A stretch of 64,000 nt of DNA from an uncultured Mycoplasmatota bacterium (GCA_946403755.1 CAMJBC010000002.1:62001-126000); one strand, 5' to 3'. Positions 10,863-22,980 are shown, counted from the stretch's first letter. Numbers and translations: made by a program. Notes: generated from the letters alone by a model not told the origin.

Positions 10863-10881
10863 AATTGTTTCCTTTCTCCTC

Positions 10882-12210
10882 TTAATAATACTTTAATATT
10901 ATATCATACTCTTCGCTATTTTTCTTGTCAAGTTTGGATTTTTTTAGTCCTGGAATCCATACAACAGTATCACTAGAATCAAGAACTACAGGCCATAAAT
11001 GCCTATCACTAGTCTTAATTTTTTTATCTATAAAAATATCACTAATTTTTTTACTTCCATTAAGACCTTTTACTTCAATTTTATCTCCCTCTTTTTTATT
11101 TCTAACATATAAAGGCAAATTAATATCTTTACTATTAAGTCTAATTATATTATTTGAATTATCATTTATGTCATCTTCTATTTTTTCAATTATTTTACCA
11201 TTAGGTAAATTAACTAAATCATTTATTTCAATTTCATAATCTTCATATTCTTCTTCATCATACTTGAAATATAATTCATTATAAGCTTTTATTGCTATTA
11301 CATTATTTGGTAAATGAACTATACTATTAGATCTATTAGAATTAATTAAATTGAATAATAAATCTACATGAGCATCTCCAATTATTAATAAATCATCCCC
11401 ATATATTTTTTCTAAAATTGTATAAATAATATTAGTTTGAATTATTTTATCTAAAACAACAAACTTTTCAATATCTAATATTCCATTTTGAAATACTTTA
11501 TTGAATACTTTATCAACTTCTTTATTAATATAGTTACTGTTTTCTAATAAAATTTCACTAAATTTTATAAACTTTTTATGAACATTAGGATTTTCATTTT
11601 TTAAAAATGGCAATATTTCATGTCTATATCTATTTCTAGTATATTTTAAATCAAAATTAGATTTATCAATACAATATTTGATTTTATTTTTCTTGCAAAA
11701 TTCTTCTATTTCAGCTTTAGTTAATGTTAATAATGGTCTAACTATTTTATAATTACCTTTATCAACTATTCTAGAAAAACCACTATATCCTTTTAATGTA
11801 GAACCTCTAACAATTCTCATTAAAATAGTTTCCATTAAATCATCTGCATGGTGAGCAGTCATTAAATATTTAGCATTATATTTTTCAACTAATTTTTCAA
11901 AGAAAGCATATCTAACTGTTCTAGCTTCATTTTCAAAATTGTCATCTCCCCATTTTTCTACTTTTTTACATTCAAAAATAATTTTGTTTTTCTTACAAAA
12001 TTCAGATAAATCAGCCTGTTCTTGATCACTTTCCATTCTCTTATTATGGTTTAAATGGGCACACACTAATTTTAAATCCATTATATTTTTAAATTCATTT
12101 AATATATATAAAAGTGCCATAGAATCAGGACCACCTGATGTTCCTACGACTACAACATCACCTGGTTTTAAAGATATTTTATTTCTAATGAAATTATATA
12201 CTTCTTCCAT
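10882..12210 (-). CDS. tilS: tRNA(Ile)-lysidine synthetase
   Basis: SGGPDSMALLYIL, MTAHHADDLMETILMRIVRG. Confidence 0.93.
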   Translation of the reverse strand: MEEVYNFIRNKISLKPGDVVVVGTSGGPDSMALLYILNEFKNIMDLKLVCAHLNHNKRMESDQEQADLSEFCKKNKIIFECKKVEKWGDDNFENEARTVRYAFFEKLVEKYNAKYLMTAHHADDLMETILMRIVRGSTLKGYSGFSRIVDKGNYKIVRPLLTLTKAEIEEFCKKNKIKYCIDKSNFDLKYTRNRYRHEILPFLKNENPNVHKKFIKFSEILLENSNYINKEVDKVFNKVFQNGILDIEKFVVLDKIIQTNIIYTILEKIYGDDLLIIGDAHVDLLFNLINSNRSNSIVHLPNNVIAIKAYNELYFKYDEEEYEDYEIEINDLVNLPNGKIIEKIEDDINDNSNNIIRLNSKDINLPLYVRNKKEGDKIEVKGLNGSKKISDIFIDKKIKTSDRHLWPVVLDSSDTVVWIPGLKKSKLDKKNSEEYDIILKYY

Positions 12211-12222
12211 AAAATAGCCTTT

Positions 12223-12513
12223 CTATTCTTCTATTTTAATAACAATTTCATCATCCTTTGAATATAAATATTTTTCTCTTGCATATTTAGCCATATATTC
12301 AGGATCTTGTAATTTATTAATTTCATCTTTCAATTTTTCTTCTTCAGCAAGAGATTCTTTATATGAATTTTCTAACATAGCCATCTCTTTTTTAGTATCG
12401 CTAATTTGTGAAATATAAGAGAAAATTGAAGACACAAAAAGAACACTAGTTATTATAAAACATAGCATAAGAAATGTCACTCTAAATTTAGTTTTTTGAC
12501 TCATTCTCTTCAT
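12223..12513 (-). CDS. divIC: Septum formation initiator (DivIC/FtsB-like)
   Basis: Short TM plus coiled coil, YAREKYLYSKDDEIVIKI; adjacent to tilS. Confidence 0.75.
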   Translation of the reverse strand: MKRMSQKTKFRVTFLMLCFIITSVLFVSSIFSYISQISDTKKEMAMLENSYKESLAEEEKLKDEINKLQDPEYMAKYAREKYLYSKDDEIVIKIEE

Positions 12514-12613
12514 ATTACACCTATCTAGAATAATTATATATTTTATAGGCTTTTAATTCAATTGAGCCAAAATGTATTTACACTGACTTTTACAATTTTT
12601 TTGTAAAGAAAAA

Positions 12614-12629
12614 AGACTTAATTAAGTCT
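12614..12629 (-). terminator. Intrinsic terminator after spoVG
   Basis: AGACTTAATTAAGTCT with U-run on minus strand. Confidence 0.7.
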
Positions 12630-12634
12630 CTTAA

Positions 12635-12907
12635 TTATTCCTCTTCTTTCTCAGCAACATCTTCAGTTTCTTCATATTTATCGAAGATTGCTTTTTCAAA
12701 CATTGTTCTTACTTCTTGTTTGATTGGATGAGCAATATCATGTTTTGTTTTATCACTTGGCATTCCAAGATATAAACCATTGTCGCCTTGTAGAACCTTT
12801 ATACCATGAATAGCAACAGCATCATCAATTGTTACTTCAGCATAAGCTCTTAATTTAGAACCTTCTCTAACAGATACTTTATGCACTCTAACTGATGTAA
12901 TTTCCAT
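12635..12907 (-). CDS. spoVG: SpoVG family regulator
   Basis: MEITSVRVHKV...LRAYAEVTIDDAVAIHGIKVLQGDNGLYLGMPSDK. Confidence 0.95.
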   Translation of the reverse strand: MEITSVRVHKVSVREGSKLRAYAEVTIDDAVAIHGIKVLQGDNGLYLGMPSDKTKHDIAHPIKQEVRTMFEKAIFDKYEETEDVAEKEEE

Positions 12908-12982
12908 AAGATACCTCCTTAATTGCTATCTTAATTATATTATAAAAAATGTCAATATTCAATATTTTTATGCCTTTTTTAT

Positions 12983-13768
12983 CTATAATTCATTAGATAT
13001 TTGTGCAAATTCTCCCACTTTTAACTCTTCAGCTCTACATGTTAAATCTTTATTGAATTCTGATAATATATTTTTTATTTTTTCTAAATCATAATTATTA
13101 AGATTATTTCTTAAATTTTTTCTCTTTTGTCTAAATGCATCTTTTATTAATTTATAGAACTTATCTTCATCTTTTACATCATATTTTTTATTAGTTTTTA
13201 ATTTTAAAACAGTACTATCAACTTTAGGTATAGGTTCAAAACAATTCTTACTAACATTACATACTTTTTCAATATCAAAATTGTATTGTAAAAACACAGA
13301 TAAAGATCCATATTGTTTAGTACATGGTTTAGCATTAAATCTATCAGCTACTTCTTTTTGTATCATTATTACTATTTCATATGGTTTAGATTCAGTAACT
13401 ATTTTATTTATAATTGCAGTAGTAATGTAATATGGTAAATTACCAACAAAATAAATATTCTTATATTTAGTATAATCAATATATTCATTTAAATTTACAT
13501 TTAAAAAGTCTTTAAATACAATTTTTAAATTACTACATTCTAAAACTGATAGTTTTTCTTTTAATCTTTCATCTATCTCAAAACATATTACATCGCAATT
13601 CTTTTTAATTAATTCTTTAGTTAAAGCTCCACTACCTGGACCTATTTCAATAATTAAATCATAATTATTAGGATTTATTGATTCAGATATCTTATTAATA
13701 ATATTTTTATCAATTAAAAAATTTTGACCTAAAGATTTCTTATAATCAAAATTTTTCATTTTTTCCAT
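12983..13768 (-). CDS. rsmA: 16S rRNA dimethyladenosine transferase RsmA/KsgA
   Basis: KKSLGQNFLIDKNI, EIGPGSGALT, VGNLPYYITT. Confidence 0.95.
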   Translation of the reverse strand: MEKMKNFDYKKSLGQNFLIDKNIINKISESINPNNYDLIIEIGPGSGALTKELIKKNCDVICFEIDERLKEKLSVLECSNLKIVFKDFLNVNLNEYIDYTKYKNIYFVGNLPYYITTAIINKIVTESKPYEIVIMIQKEVADRFNAKPCTKQYGSLSVFLQYNFDIEKVCNVSKNCFEPIPKVDSTVLKLKTNKKYDVKDEDKFYKLIKDAFRQKRKNLRNNLNNYDLEKIKNILSEFNKDLTCRAEELKVGEFAQISNEL

Positions 13769-14313
13769 CCTTTTCTTAGTACTTCAAATTCTAAGTTTCT
13801 AACTCTACCAACTTTTCTAATAGCATAATTTACATCATCAGTAAGTAGGTCTATTGTATTACCACCTACTCCTCTATCTAATACAATTGCTATAATTGGT
13901 TCACTTGATAATTTATTAACTTTAAATCTTAATATAGTTCCACAAGGATAATTTCTACTACTAGCTACTATTCTTACAGTACCATATGTTTTATCTTTAT
14001 AATATATTCCTTCTTTTAATACATTTGTTCTTGGAGGACAAGCCAAATATCCTGTACATAGTGGACAATCTCCAACATATCCAGTTAACTCACCTTTAAA
14101 TGAGAATAATGGATTGTATGTTCCTTGTTTATAAATATTATTTTGTGTTTCTTGTATTACTTCTCTATCTAAAGCTTTAGCAATACTTTCATTTTCTACT
14201 GTTGTTGTAGTGGTTTTATTAATACATTCTTTTTGCATGCAAAAAACAGCTATTAATACTACAATTAATACTTCAATACTACTTTTAATTTTGAATCGAA
14301 TGTATTCCTTCAT
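13756..14313 (-). CDS. Membrane-anchored 3D-domain protein
   Basis: GELTGYVGDCPLCTGYLACPP...RIVASSRNYPCGTILRF...DRGVGGNTIDLL. Confidence 0.75.
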   Translation of the reverse strand: MKEYIRFKIKSSIEVLIVVLIAVFCMQKECINKTTTTTVENESIAKALDREVIQETQNNIYKQGTYNPLFSFKGELTGYVGDCPLCTGYLACPPRTNVLKEGIYYKDKTYGTVRIVASSRNYPCGTILRFKVNKLSSEPIIAIVLDRGVGGNTIDLLTDDVNYAIRKVGRVRNLEFEVLRKGWKK

Positions 14314-14347
14314 TCCACTATCTCCTTAACTAATATTATATTACATT

Positions 14348-15097
14348 TTACATATGTATGTCAAAGATTTGAAGTGCATTTTTCCTAGTAATTTCTATTA
14401 CTTTTTCAACATCTAAATTTTTTATTTCAGCTATTTTTTTGGCAACAAAATATACATTAGATGGATCATTTTTTTTGCCTCTATTTGGTTCAGGTGTTAG
14501 ATATGGACTATCTGTTTCTATTAATATATTTTCTAAGTCTATTTTTTCTATTAACTCACCTAATTTAGAATTTTTAAAAGTTATTACTCCACCAATTCCT
14601 AATTTATAGCCAAGTTTTATAAATAATTGAGCCATTTCATAACTACCATTAAAACAATGAATTACGCCTTTTAGTTTTCTATCCTTTAATTCATCATAAA
14701 TATCTTGTATAGAATCTCTAGTGTGTATTATTACAGGTAAATTATATTTTTCAGCTAAATCTAATTGTTTATTTAATAATTCTTTTTGTTCTTTTTTATT
14801 ATCCTTAGTGTAATAATAATCTAATCCTATCTCACCAACTGCATATATTTTATTATTTTTAATTAGTTCCTCTAATTCATTTAATTTATTTATTTCATCA
14901 ACATGTTCTGGGTGAATACCAATACATGGTAAAAGAAAGTTTTCATACTTTTTTGATAGCATTAAAACTTCTTTAGCTGTTTGCATTTTATCTGATGCAT
15001 TTATTACATAAATTAAACCTTTTTCTTTTAATTTCTTAACAATTTCATCAATATTATCATAGTTTTCACTTAAAATATGTGCATGAGAATCAATCAT
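14348..15097 (-). CDS. tatD: TatD family DNase
   Basis: MIDSHAHIL, GEIGLDYYY, IETDSPYLTPEPNRGKKNDP. Confidence 0.93.
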   Translation of the reverse strand: MIDSHAHILSENYDNIDEIVKKLKEKGLIYVINASDKMQTAKEVLMLSKKYENFLLPCIGIHPEHVDEINKLNELEELIKNNKIYAVGEIGLDYYYTKDNKKEQKELLNKQLDLAEKYNLPVIIHTRDSIQDIYDELKDRKLKGVIHCFNGSYEMAQLFIKLGYKLGIGGVITFKNSKLGELIEKIDLENILIETDSPYLTPEPNRGKKNDPSNVYFVAKKIAEIKNLDVEKVIEITRKNALQIFDIHM

Positions 15098-15106
15098 TTT
15101 ATACTC

Positions 15107-18100
15107 CTATTTTTTATAAGATAAGTCTATTATTTTTTCTAAAAATTCTTCTAAATAGAAAATATAATTTTTTTCTAATGTAGCTTTTAATAAAGTTACT
15201 AAAATATAATCATTTTTATATGAAAAACTTAATTTAGAACTTATCTTAGTTGATTCATAAAATAAGTCTTCAATACTTAAATTAGTATACACTTCTTTCT
15301 TTATTTTTAATATAGTTTTTAAATTATCATTAGTATTTATTATTACACCAGTTTTTTCTATTAACTTCTCTAAGTATTTTTCATGAGCATAAGTTTCCAT
15401 TTGTTGATTAGTAATACCAAATCTATCTCTTATTTCAAATAATACATTATTTAAATCTTCTTTAGTTTCAATACTGTTAATCTTTTTATGTAATTCAATT
15501 AATATTTCAGAGTCTTCAGAATATTCTTTACCTATATGAGTTTCTACATCAATTAAATTATTTGTATTATTATCTTCTTCTTGATCTAAATCTATTCCTT
15601 TAACTTCTTCATTTATTAAATCTAGATACATATTTACACCAATTGAATCAATAAATCCAGCTTGTTCTCGTCCTAAAATATCACCTGCTCCTCTAATAGC
15701 AAGATCTCTCATAGATATTTTATAACCACTACCTAATTCAGTAAATTCTTTTATAGCTTCTAATCTCTTTAAAGCTGTACTATTTAATACTTTTTCTTTT
15801 TTATACATTAAATATGCATAAGCAATTTTATCACTTCTACCAACTCTACCTCTAATTTGATATAACTGACTAAGTCCAAATCTATCAGCATCTATAACAA
15901 TAATTGTATTTGCATTAGGTATATCAATACCATTTTCTATTATAGTTGTACTAATTAAAACATCATACTTTTTATTAGTAAAATCATAAATAATATCTTG
16001 CATCTCATCTTTTTTCATTTTTCCATGAGCAAAACATATTCTAGCTTCAGGTATAAGTTTAGAATATTTTCTTACAAGTGTATCCATATTACCAATGTTG
16101 TTATATAAAATGAATGCTTGTCCTTTTCTAGACATTTCTTTTAATATAACTTCTCTAATAAGCATTTCATTGTATTCAATAACATATGTTTGTACAGGAT
16201 ATCTATTTTTAGGAGCACTTTCAATTAGTGATAAATCCCTTATTCCTACTAAAGACATTTGAAGACTTCTAGGAATTGGTGTTGCTGAAACAGATAAAAC
16301 ATGAACATTGGATTTTAACTTCTTAATTTTTTCTTTTTGTTCTACACCAAAACGATGTTCTTCATCAATTACTAGAAGACCTAGGTCTTTATATTCAATA
16401 TCATTACTTAATAGTCTATGTGTTCCAAAAACAATATCTGTTTTTCCATCTTTTAATTTTTTTATTTTTTCTGCAATCTGTTTATTAGTAAAATGTCTAT
16501 TAATAATATCTATGTTAATTCCATAATTTGCAAATCTTTGTATAGCAGAATCATATTGTTGATGAGATAACAAAGTTGTAGGACATAAATAAGCTACTTG
16601 TTTACCATTTATTATTGTTTTAAACATAGCTCTAAATATAACTTCCGTTTTTCCATAACCAACATCTCCACATAGAAGTCTTTCCATTGGTCTAGGTTTT
16701 TCTAAATCCTTTTTAATTTCAATAGATGCTTTTAATTGATCTGCTGTTGTTTCATATTCAAATTCATTTTCAAATAATAATTGATTTTCATCATCTTCTT
16801 TAAAAGGAAGAATAGTAGCTTTATTTCTTTCTTTATATATTTGTAATAATTCATTTGTAATATTTTTTATTCTTTGTTTAATTCTTAATTTAGTTTTAGT
16901 CCACTCAACACTATTTAATTTATTAATAGTTGGTTTAGCACCTTCTTTAGCAGCATACTTATACAGTTTAGAAATATCTTCTACTGAAACATATAATTTA
17001 TCATTACCCTTATATTCAATTAAAATATAATCTTTCTTAAGACCATTTTTTTCAATAGTAGTTAATCCTCTATATATTCCAATACCACTTTTTCTATGTA
17101 CTACATAATCTCCAATTTCAAGATTGTCAATTGACATTATCTTAGTTCCATATGACATTTCCTTTAATTTATTTGATCTATTATAAGCATCAATTAAATC
17201 AAATTCTGAAAAATAATAAATATTTTTATACACAAATCCATGATTTAGTGTGTTTTTTACTATTTTTATATTTTTATCAGCTTTTTTAATATAATTAATT
17301 AAATTATTATTTGTTGTATATAAAATTCCATTAAATTTCTCTAAATCATTAACAAATTTTTCTTTGTTATTTTCATATTTATCAACACTTTTAGCATCAA
17401 TTACTAAATCACAATTTTTATTATTAATTGTATCTAAATATATATCACTTTCATTTTTTAATTCTTTTAATTTAAATATTTCATTTTCAATATCTAGATA
17501 TTTAATTTGAGGTAATATCATTTTTTCTTGTTCAACTATTTGATTATAGTTAGTATATATTACTCTGTTATTACCAACATAATCTAAAATTGATGATGTA
17601 AGATCATCATAGTCATCTTTAATAACACCAATTTTAATATTATCAATACTTTCACAAGTTATTTGTTTTTGCGGATCAAAATATTTAATTTTTTCTATTT
17701 CATCATCAAAAAATTCAATTCTAACAGGTTTTTCTTCACTAATAGGAAAAACATCTATTACAAATCCTCTAACAGCATATTCTGATATATCATAAACCAT
17801 GCTATCTCTTTTATATCCAATTGAATCTAATTTTTTAATTAATTCATCTCTATTTACTCTTTGACCAACTTTTAAACTAATCTTTTCAACTATGAATTTA
17901 GACTTTGAAGGTAATTTTTTAATAAAACTATTTAAATGAGCAATAACTATCTTCTTATTATTATCATTTATTTTATTATATAGTTTTGATCTCATAAATA
18001 ATAATTCAGGAGAACTTGCCACTGCTCTTTTAGTTATAAAATCATCTTCTGGGAAAATATAAACATCATCTATATAATTTTTTAATTCATTATACACTTC

Positions 18101-18262
18101 AGTAGCTTCATTTAATGTTGGATATACTAGTATCAAATTATTTTTAGATGAAAAAAACATATATAATACTAGTTGATTATATATTTCATTCTTGCTAACT
18201 GATATTTTTTTATATTTGTCAATATCAAAATCAAATAATTCTTTACATAAATTATTATTCAT
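15107..18262 (-). CDS. mfd: Transcription-repair coupling factor
   Basis: [40 protein letters not shown]; CarD-like RID domain. Confidence 0.96.
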   Translation of the reverse strand: MNNNLCKELFDFDIDKYKKISVSKNEIYNQLVLYMFFSSKNNLILVYPTLNEATEVYNELKNYIDDVYIFPEDDFITKRAVASSPELLFMRSKLYNKINDNNKKIVIAHLNSFIKKLPSKSKFIVEKISLKVGQRVNRDELIKKLDSIGYKRDSMVYDISEYAVRGFVIDVFPISEEKPVRIEFFDDEIEKIKYFDPQKQITCESIDNIKIGVIKDDYDDLTSSILDYVGNNRVIYTNYNQIVEQEKMILPQIKYLDIENEIFKLKELKNESDIYLDTINNKNCDLVIDAKSVDKYENNKEKFVNDLEKFNGILYTTNNNLINYIKKADKNIKIVKNTLNHGFVYKNIYYFSEFDLIDAYNRSNKLKEMSYGTKIMSIDNLEIGDYVVHRKSGIGIYRGLTTIEKNGLKKDYILIEYKGNDKLYVSVEDISKLYKYAAKEGAKPTINKLNSVEWTKTKLRIKQRIKNITNELLQIYKERNKATILPFKEDDENQLLFENEFEYETTADQLKASIEIKKDLEKPRPMERLLCGDVGYGKTEVIFRAMFKTIINGKQVAYLCPTTLLSHQQYDSAIQRFANYGINIDIINRHFTNKQIAEKIKKLKDGKTDIVFGTHRLLSNDIEYKDLGLLVIDEEHRFGVEQKEKIKKLKSNVHVLSVSATPIPRSLQMSLVGIRDLSLIESAPKNRYPVQTYVIEYNEMLIREVILKEMSRKGQAFILYNNIGNMDTLVRKYSKLIPEARICFAHGKMKKDEMQDIIYDFTNKKYDVLISTTIIENGIDIPNANTIIVIDADRFGLSQLYQIRGRVGRSDKIAYAYLMYKKEKVLNSTALKRLEAIKEFTELGSGYKISMRDLAIRGAGDILGREQAGFIDSIGVNMYLDLINEEVKGIDLDQEEDNNTNNLIDVETHIGKEYSEDSEILIELHKKINSIETKEDLNNVLFEIRDRFGITNQQMETYAHEKYLEKLIEKTGVIINTNDNLKTILKIKKEVYTNLSIEDLFYESTKISSKLSFSYKNDYILVTLLKATLEKNYIFYLEEFLEKIIDLSYKK

Positions 18263-18818
18263 TATTTAGTCCATTATATTTTTGCATCAATTCATCAATA
18301 CTTAAAATTGAAAAATCATTAATAATATCACTAATAGTAGGATAAAGATTATTTAATATTTCTTTATCTTTTTTACTAAATTTTCCAAGTACATGATCCA
18401 TTAATGCATCTTTTGGCATAGATATTCCCATTTTTATTCTAGCAATATCTTGAGTATGTAAAACTGAAATAATATTCTTTATTCCATTATGTCCTCCATC
18501 ACTACCATTTCTTTTTATTTTAAATTTACCTACTTCAAAATTTTTATCATCATAAATTATTAAAATATCTTTTGGTTCTATATTATAAAAATTAACAAAT
18601 TCTATTACTGCATTACCAGATAAATTCATATATGTTTGAGGTTTAACTAATATCATTTTTTCATTGTTAACAACTTGTTCACAATATTCTGCATTAAATT
18701 TCTTTTTAAATTCTAAGTTATTTTTTGCAGCATAAAAATCTAGTGCATTAAATCCACTATTATGTCTTGTGTTTTTGTATTTTTTTCCTGGATTGCCTAG
18801 ACCAACAATTAGTTTCAT
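18255..18818 (-). CDS. pth: Peptidyl-tRNA hydrolase
   Basis: MKLIVGLGNPGKKYKNTRHNSGF. Confidence 0.96.
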   Translation of the reverse strand: MKLIVGLGNPGKKYKNTRHNSGFNALDFYAAKNNLEFKKKFNAEYCEQVVNNEKMILVKPQTYMNLSGNAVIEFVNFYNIEPKDILIIYDDKNFEVGKFKIKRNGSDGGHNGIKNIISVLHTQDIARIKMGISMPKDALMDHVLGKFSKKDKEILNNLYPTISDIINDFSILSIDELMQKYNGLNNE

Positions 18819-18819
18819 A

Positions 18820-19674
18820 TTAAACCTCCTTATACATATTATATAATTTATTCTTACTTACATTATACCTTTCAGCAGTCTCTTTAATAGCATCTCTTTT
18901 AGAATATCCTTTATCTATTAAATTATTTATTATTTCTTCATAATTATTATCATCTTTGTTTTCTTCTTTATAACCTTCTACTACAATTACTATTTCTCCC
19001 TTAATTGTACTAGCTACTTTTATTATTTCACTTATTTTATTTCTAATTATTTCCTCATGTAATTTAGATATTTCTCTTACAAGTGCTATATTTCTATCAC
19101 CTAAAACATCTAACATTAAATTAAGCGTTTCCTCTATTCTATGAGGAGCCTCATAAAATATTAGTGTTTGTTTTATTTCTTTTAAATCAATTAATTCTTT
19201 TCTAGCTATAGATTTTTTACTATCTAAAAAACCATAAAATAAAAATCTTTCATTACTAATACCAGACATATTAATAGCTGGTAATAAAGCACTAGCACCA
19301 GGTAAAGCAATAACATTTAAATTATTTTTAATAACCTCTTCTACTATTATATTACCTGGATCACTTATTAATGGTGTTCCCCTATCAGTAACGTAACCTA
19401 TATTTTTACCACTTAACAATATTTCAACAATTTTATTTTTATGTTTCATTTCAGTATATTTGTGGCAAGATTCTACTTTTTTGTTTATGTCATAGTATTT
19501 AAGAAGATTAATTGTCTGTCTAGTATCTTCTGCATAGACAATATCAACCATTTTTAGTGTGTTTATACCCCTTAATGTAATATCATCAAGATTTCCTATT
19601 GGAGTAGGAATTAAATATAAACATCCCTTATCAGTTTTTTCATAACTTTTTTGTGTCATATTATCACTTTCCAA
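18820..19674 (-). CDS. rsmI: 16S rRNA 2'-O-ribose methyltransferase RsmI
   Basis: GCLYLIPTPIGNLDDITLRGINTLK, AEDTRQT. Confidence 0.94.
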   Translation of the reverse strand: MESDNMTQKSYEKTDKGCLYLIPTPIGNLDDITLRGINTLKMVDIVYAEDTRQTINLLKYYDINKKVESCHKYTEMKHKNKIVEILLSGKNIGYVTDRGTPLISDPGNIIVEEVIKNNLNVIALPGASALLPAINMSGISNERFLFYGFLDSKKSIARKELIDLKEIKQTLIFYEAPHRIEETLNLMLDVLGDRNIALVREISKLHEEIIRNKISEIIKVASTIKGEIVIVVEGYKEENKDDNNYEEIINNLIDKGYSKRDAIKETAERYNVSKNKLYNMYKEV

Positions 19675-20395
19675 ACATCTTTAATACTTCCTGCGTATAA
19701 CTACCATCTTCATTATGAACATATAATGGAGGTAATATTTTTAAACCTGTTTTACCATTCTTATGTCCATCAACAAGTACCAAATTAGATTCTTTACCAT
19801 CTTTTGGATAAATAAATCTAATTCTTTTTGGTTCAATATTATTATTTTTCATAGAAATAATAATATCAATTAATCTATCTGTTCTATGAACAATACAAAG
19901 AGAACCATTATTTTTCAACAATTTTTTAGACACTTTCATTATATCATCTAAATTAATTTTTATTTCATGCCTAGCTATTGATTTTACACTATTATCGTTT
20001 AATATGCTATCTTCATTTAGTTTAAAATATGGTGGATTACATGTTATTAAATCGAAATAGTCGGTTTCATAATACTTGTCAATTTTACATGCATCTTCAT
20101 TAATTATTTTAATTTTTTTATCTAAATTATTAATTTTTACACTTTCTTTTGCTAAATCGTATATATTTTTTTGAATTTCAACACCAACTATCTCCCCATC
20201 ACACATTGTAGATAAAACTAATGGTATAGGTGCATTGCCAGTGCAAAGATCTAGTATTCTTTTTGTACTTTTATTAACAATACAAAAGTTTGGAAGCAAA
20301 ATTGAATCCAAACTAAAATTAAAATACTTCTTATTTTGTACTATTTTTAAATTATCAAAATAAACTAAATCATTTATTACCTTTTCTTCTGTCAT
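19664..20395 (-). CDS. tRNA1(Val) adenine methyltransferase family (YabB/TrmN6-like)
   Basis: LDLCTGNAPIPLVL, ITCNPPYFK. ORF track start at 20452 overlaps ricT; internal MTEEKVINDL at 20395 is the more likely start. Confidence 0.85.
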   Translation of the reverse strand: MTEEKVINDLVYFDNLKIVQNKKYFNFSLDSILLPNFCIVNKSTKRILDLCTGNAPIPLVLSTMCDGEIVGVEIQKNIYDLAKESVKINNLDKKIKIINEDACKIDKYYETDYFDLITCNPPYFKLNEDSILNDNSVKSIARHEIKINLDDIMKVSKKLLKNNGSLCIVHRTDRLIDIIISMKNNNIEPKRIRFIYPKDGKESNLVLVDGHKNGKTGLKILPPLYVHNEDGSYTQEVLKMFGK

Positions 20396-21209
20396 TCTTT
20401 TTGAATTCTTTTCTATTCTTATTTTCATTCTTTTCTTTTTCTTTTTTAGCATCTACTTCTATTTTATTCTCATCTTCATCTGTAATAACTACATATTTTT
20501 GTCTTGGTATATCAATAGATATTACAGTTGCATCTTTACCTTCAACTTTAACTTTATCACCTACTTCAGGTAATCCTTTTCTATATTCAGTATAAAGACT
20601 ATCTTCATAGTTTAAGCAACAAAGTAATCTACCACAAAGTCCGTTAATTTTAGTAGGATTTAAAGCTAAATTTTGATTTTTTACCTGAGCTATACCTACT
20701 GAATCTAAATCACTTAAAAAAGATGAACAACATAGTTTTCTACCACATGGTCCTAGGCCTGATATTTCCTTAGCTTTGTCTCTAGCTCCAACTTGTCTTA
20801 ATTCTATTCTAGTTTTATAAATTGCTGCTAATGATTTTGCTAATTCTCTGAAATCTATCCTATTATCTGCTAAGAATTGAAATACTAATTGCTTTCTATC
20901 AAAAGTAAAACTAGCATCTATAAATTTCATATCTAATCCATATTCATCAGCTATTTCTTGTGCCTTAGTTGTTGCTGTAGAAGCTTCTTTTATATTTTTT
21001 TCATTTTGTTTTACATCATCTTTAGTAGCTTTTTTATATACTAAAGCATGATCATTATTATCATCATTCTCTATAGAAACAACTTTTCCAAATTGAAGTC
21101 CTCTTTCAGTATTAACAACAACATTATCATCTTTTTCTAATTCGATATTGTTATCAAAAAATTTATAAGGTTTTCCACCTTTTTTAAATTCAACATTAAC
21201 TATTTTCAT
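20370..21209 (-). CDS. ricT: PSP1/RicT (YaaT) family protein
   Basis: GPCGRKLCCSSFL, GLCGRLLCCLNYE Cys motifs. Confidence 0.9.
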   Translation of the reverse strand: MKIVNVEFKKGGKPYKFFDNNIELEKDDNVVVNTERGLQFGKVVSIENDDNNDHALVYKKATKDDVKQNEKNIKEASTATTKAQEIADEYGLDMKFIDASFTFDRKQLVFQFLADNRIDFRELAKSLAAIYKTRIELRQVGARDKAKEISGLGPCGRKLCCSSFLSDLDSVGIAQVKNQNLALNPTKINGLCGRLLCCLNYEDSLYTEYRKGLPEVGDKVKVEGKDATVISIDIPRQKYVVITDEDENKIEVDAKKEKEKNENKNRKEFKKNDRRKGNK

Positions 21210-21993
21210 TTTTACATCTCCACATCTCTATGATGAATCTATCTATTGATAAGTTTTTATTTAGAGGTATCTCTAATCTACTAATACTTTCATCTATTAC
21301 TAATATTTTTCTAGATATTTCTTCAATATTATTATTCTTATTTATAATATCACTTTCTACATTTTTTATTAAACCATCAAGTGATTTTTTATATCTTAAT
21401 AACATATTTTGTAATATATCTACAAACATTTTTCTATCTTCTATTATACTATAAATATCATATTTTTTTGAAATAGTTTTAATCTCTAATTTTTCAATAT
21501 AATCTATTATTTTATCAGTTATTTCATCCAATTCTTCTGTATTTTCTTTCATGCTAGCTGAGGAAGATACAAATATCTTCTGACATCTACTGTAAATAGT
21601 ATCTTTTACATCATCCATATTACTTGATAATAATATAGCATAAACATTAGCTGGAGGTTCTTCAAGTGTTTTTAATAGTGCATTACATGAAGGATCATTT
21701 AATTTTTCACTATTTTCAATTACATATACTTTTGCATTATGAAATTGAGAAGTTTTATTCAAATTACCTATTAACTCTCTAATATCATCTTTTGATACTG
21801 CATCTTCATTATTTCTTAGAATAAAAACATCTGGATTTTCATTTATATTCATATTTGATTTAACAAAAAAATCATTAATAATCATAGCTAATTCTTCTTC
21901 AATATCATCATAAAAAACATTTCCAATAAGAAATGCATGTGATAGCTTGTTTTCACTATATAATCTATTAAAATATGAATACAATTCTTTCAC
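21196..21993 (-). CDS. holB: DNA polymerase III delta' subunit
   Basis: SHAFLIGN, NALLKTLEEPPANVYAILLSS; synteny. Confidence 0.88.
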   Translation of the reverse strand: MKELYSYFNRLYSENKLSHAFLIGNVFYDDIEEELAMIINDFFVKSNMNINENPDVFILRNNEDAVSKDDIRELIGNLNKTSQFHNAKVYVIENSEKLNDPSCNALLKTLEEPPANVYAILLSSNMDDVKDTIYSRCQKIFVSSSASMKENTEELDEITDKIIDYIEKLEIKTISKKYDIYSIIEDRKMFVDILQNMLLRYKKSLDGLIKNVESDIINKNNNIEEISRKILVIDESISRLEIPLNKNLSIDRFIIEMWRCKNENS

Positions 21994-22071
21994 TCTTCCT
22001 CCAAATACATAATATATTATATAATTTTATATATAAATGTCAAAACAAATTAAAACTCCTTTTTTAGGAGT

Positions 22072-22671
22072 TTATGATATTATTTTACGATCATCTAATG
22101 CCTTTGAAATCATAATCGGATCAAGATATTCAATATCACTACCCATTGGTATTCCATAAGATAATCTAGATACTTTTACATCATATTTATCTAACAATTT
22201 TTGTAGATACATTGATGTTACTTCACCCTCAATACTAGGATTTAATGCAATTATAATCTCTTTTACATCATCATTTATTCTTTCTTTAAGTAATTTTTCA
22301 ATGTTTAAATCTTCTGGATTAATCCCTTCAATTGGTGAAATTAAACCATTTAAGACATGATAATAACCTCTATATTTACCTGTTTTTTCTATAAAAAATA
22401 CACTTTTTGAGTCTTCTACTACACAAATAGTACTTTTATCTCTTCCAGATTCAGTACATATTTCACATTCATCAAAATCACTCAAACATCCACAATTTTT
22501 ACAAGTTCTAATATTCTTTTTAAAATCCAGTAAAGATTGTGAAAGATTTTCTATTTCATCCATTTCTTTTTCATATAATGAATAAACATATCTTTCTGCT
22601 GTTTTTTCACCCACACCAGGTAATATAGTTAGATTTGAAACCAAATTAGTAAAACTCTTTGGTAGTGGCAT
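22072..22671 (-). CDS. recR: Recombination mediator RecR
   Basis: LPGVGEKTAERYVY, CxxC zinc site, Toprim domain. Confidence 0.95.
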   Translation of the reverse strand: MPLPKSFTNLVSNLTILPGVGEKTAERYVYSLYEKEMDEIENLSQSLLDFKKNIRTCKNCGCLSDFDECEICTESGRDKSTICVVEDSKSVFFIEKTGKYRGYYHVLNGLISPIEGINPEDLNIEKLLKERINDDVKEIIIALNPSIEGEVTSMYLQKLLDKYDVKVSRLSYGIPMGSDIEYLDPIMISKALDDRKIIS

Positions 22672-22673
22672 TA

Positions 22674-22967
22674 TTAAAATAATCCTCCTAATCCACCAGT
22701 TAATCTACCTAATTTTTTCTCTTTTTCAGCCTTAATTTGTCCTAAAACATCGTTAATAGCTACTACTAATATATCTCCTAACATCTCTTGATCTTCTAAA
22801 ATATCATTATTTTTAATTTCTATTCTTTTTACTTCATTACTTCCTAAACATTCCACTAAAACGTTTTCATTTTCAAATATAAATGTTTTACCTTCAATTT
22901 CCTTAGTTGTTTTTTCTAAATCAGCTTGTAGTCTTTTGGCTTGAGCCATCATAGCTTGCATATTCAT
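22674..22967 (-). CDS. ybaB: YbaB/EbfC nucleoid-associated protein
   Basis: MNMQAMMAQAKRLQADLEK..., between dnaX and recR. Confidence 0.93.
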   Translation of the reverse strand: MNMQAMMAQAKRLQADLEKTTKEIEGKTFIFENENVLVECLGSNEVKRIEIKNNDILEDQEMLGDILVVAINDVLGQIKAEKEKKLGRLTGGLGGLF

Positions 22968-22980
22968 ATTAAATTACCTC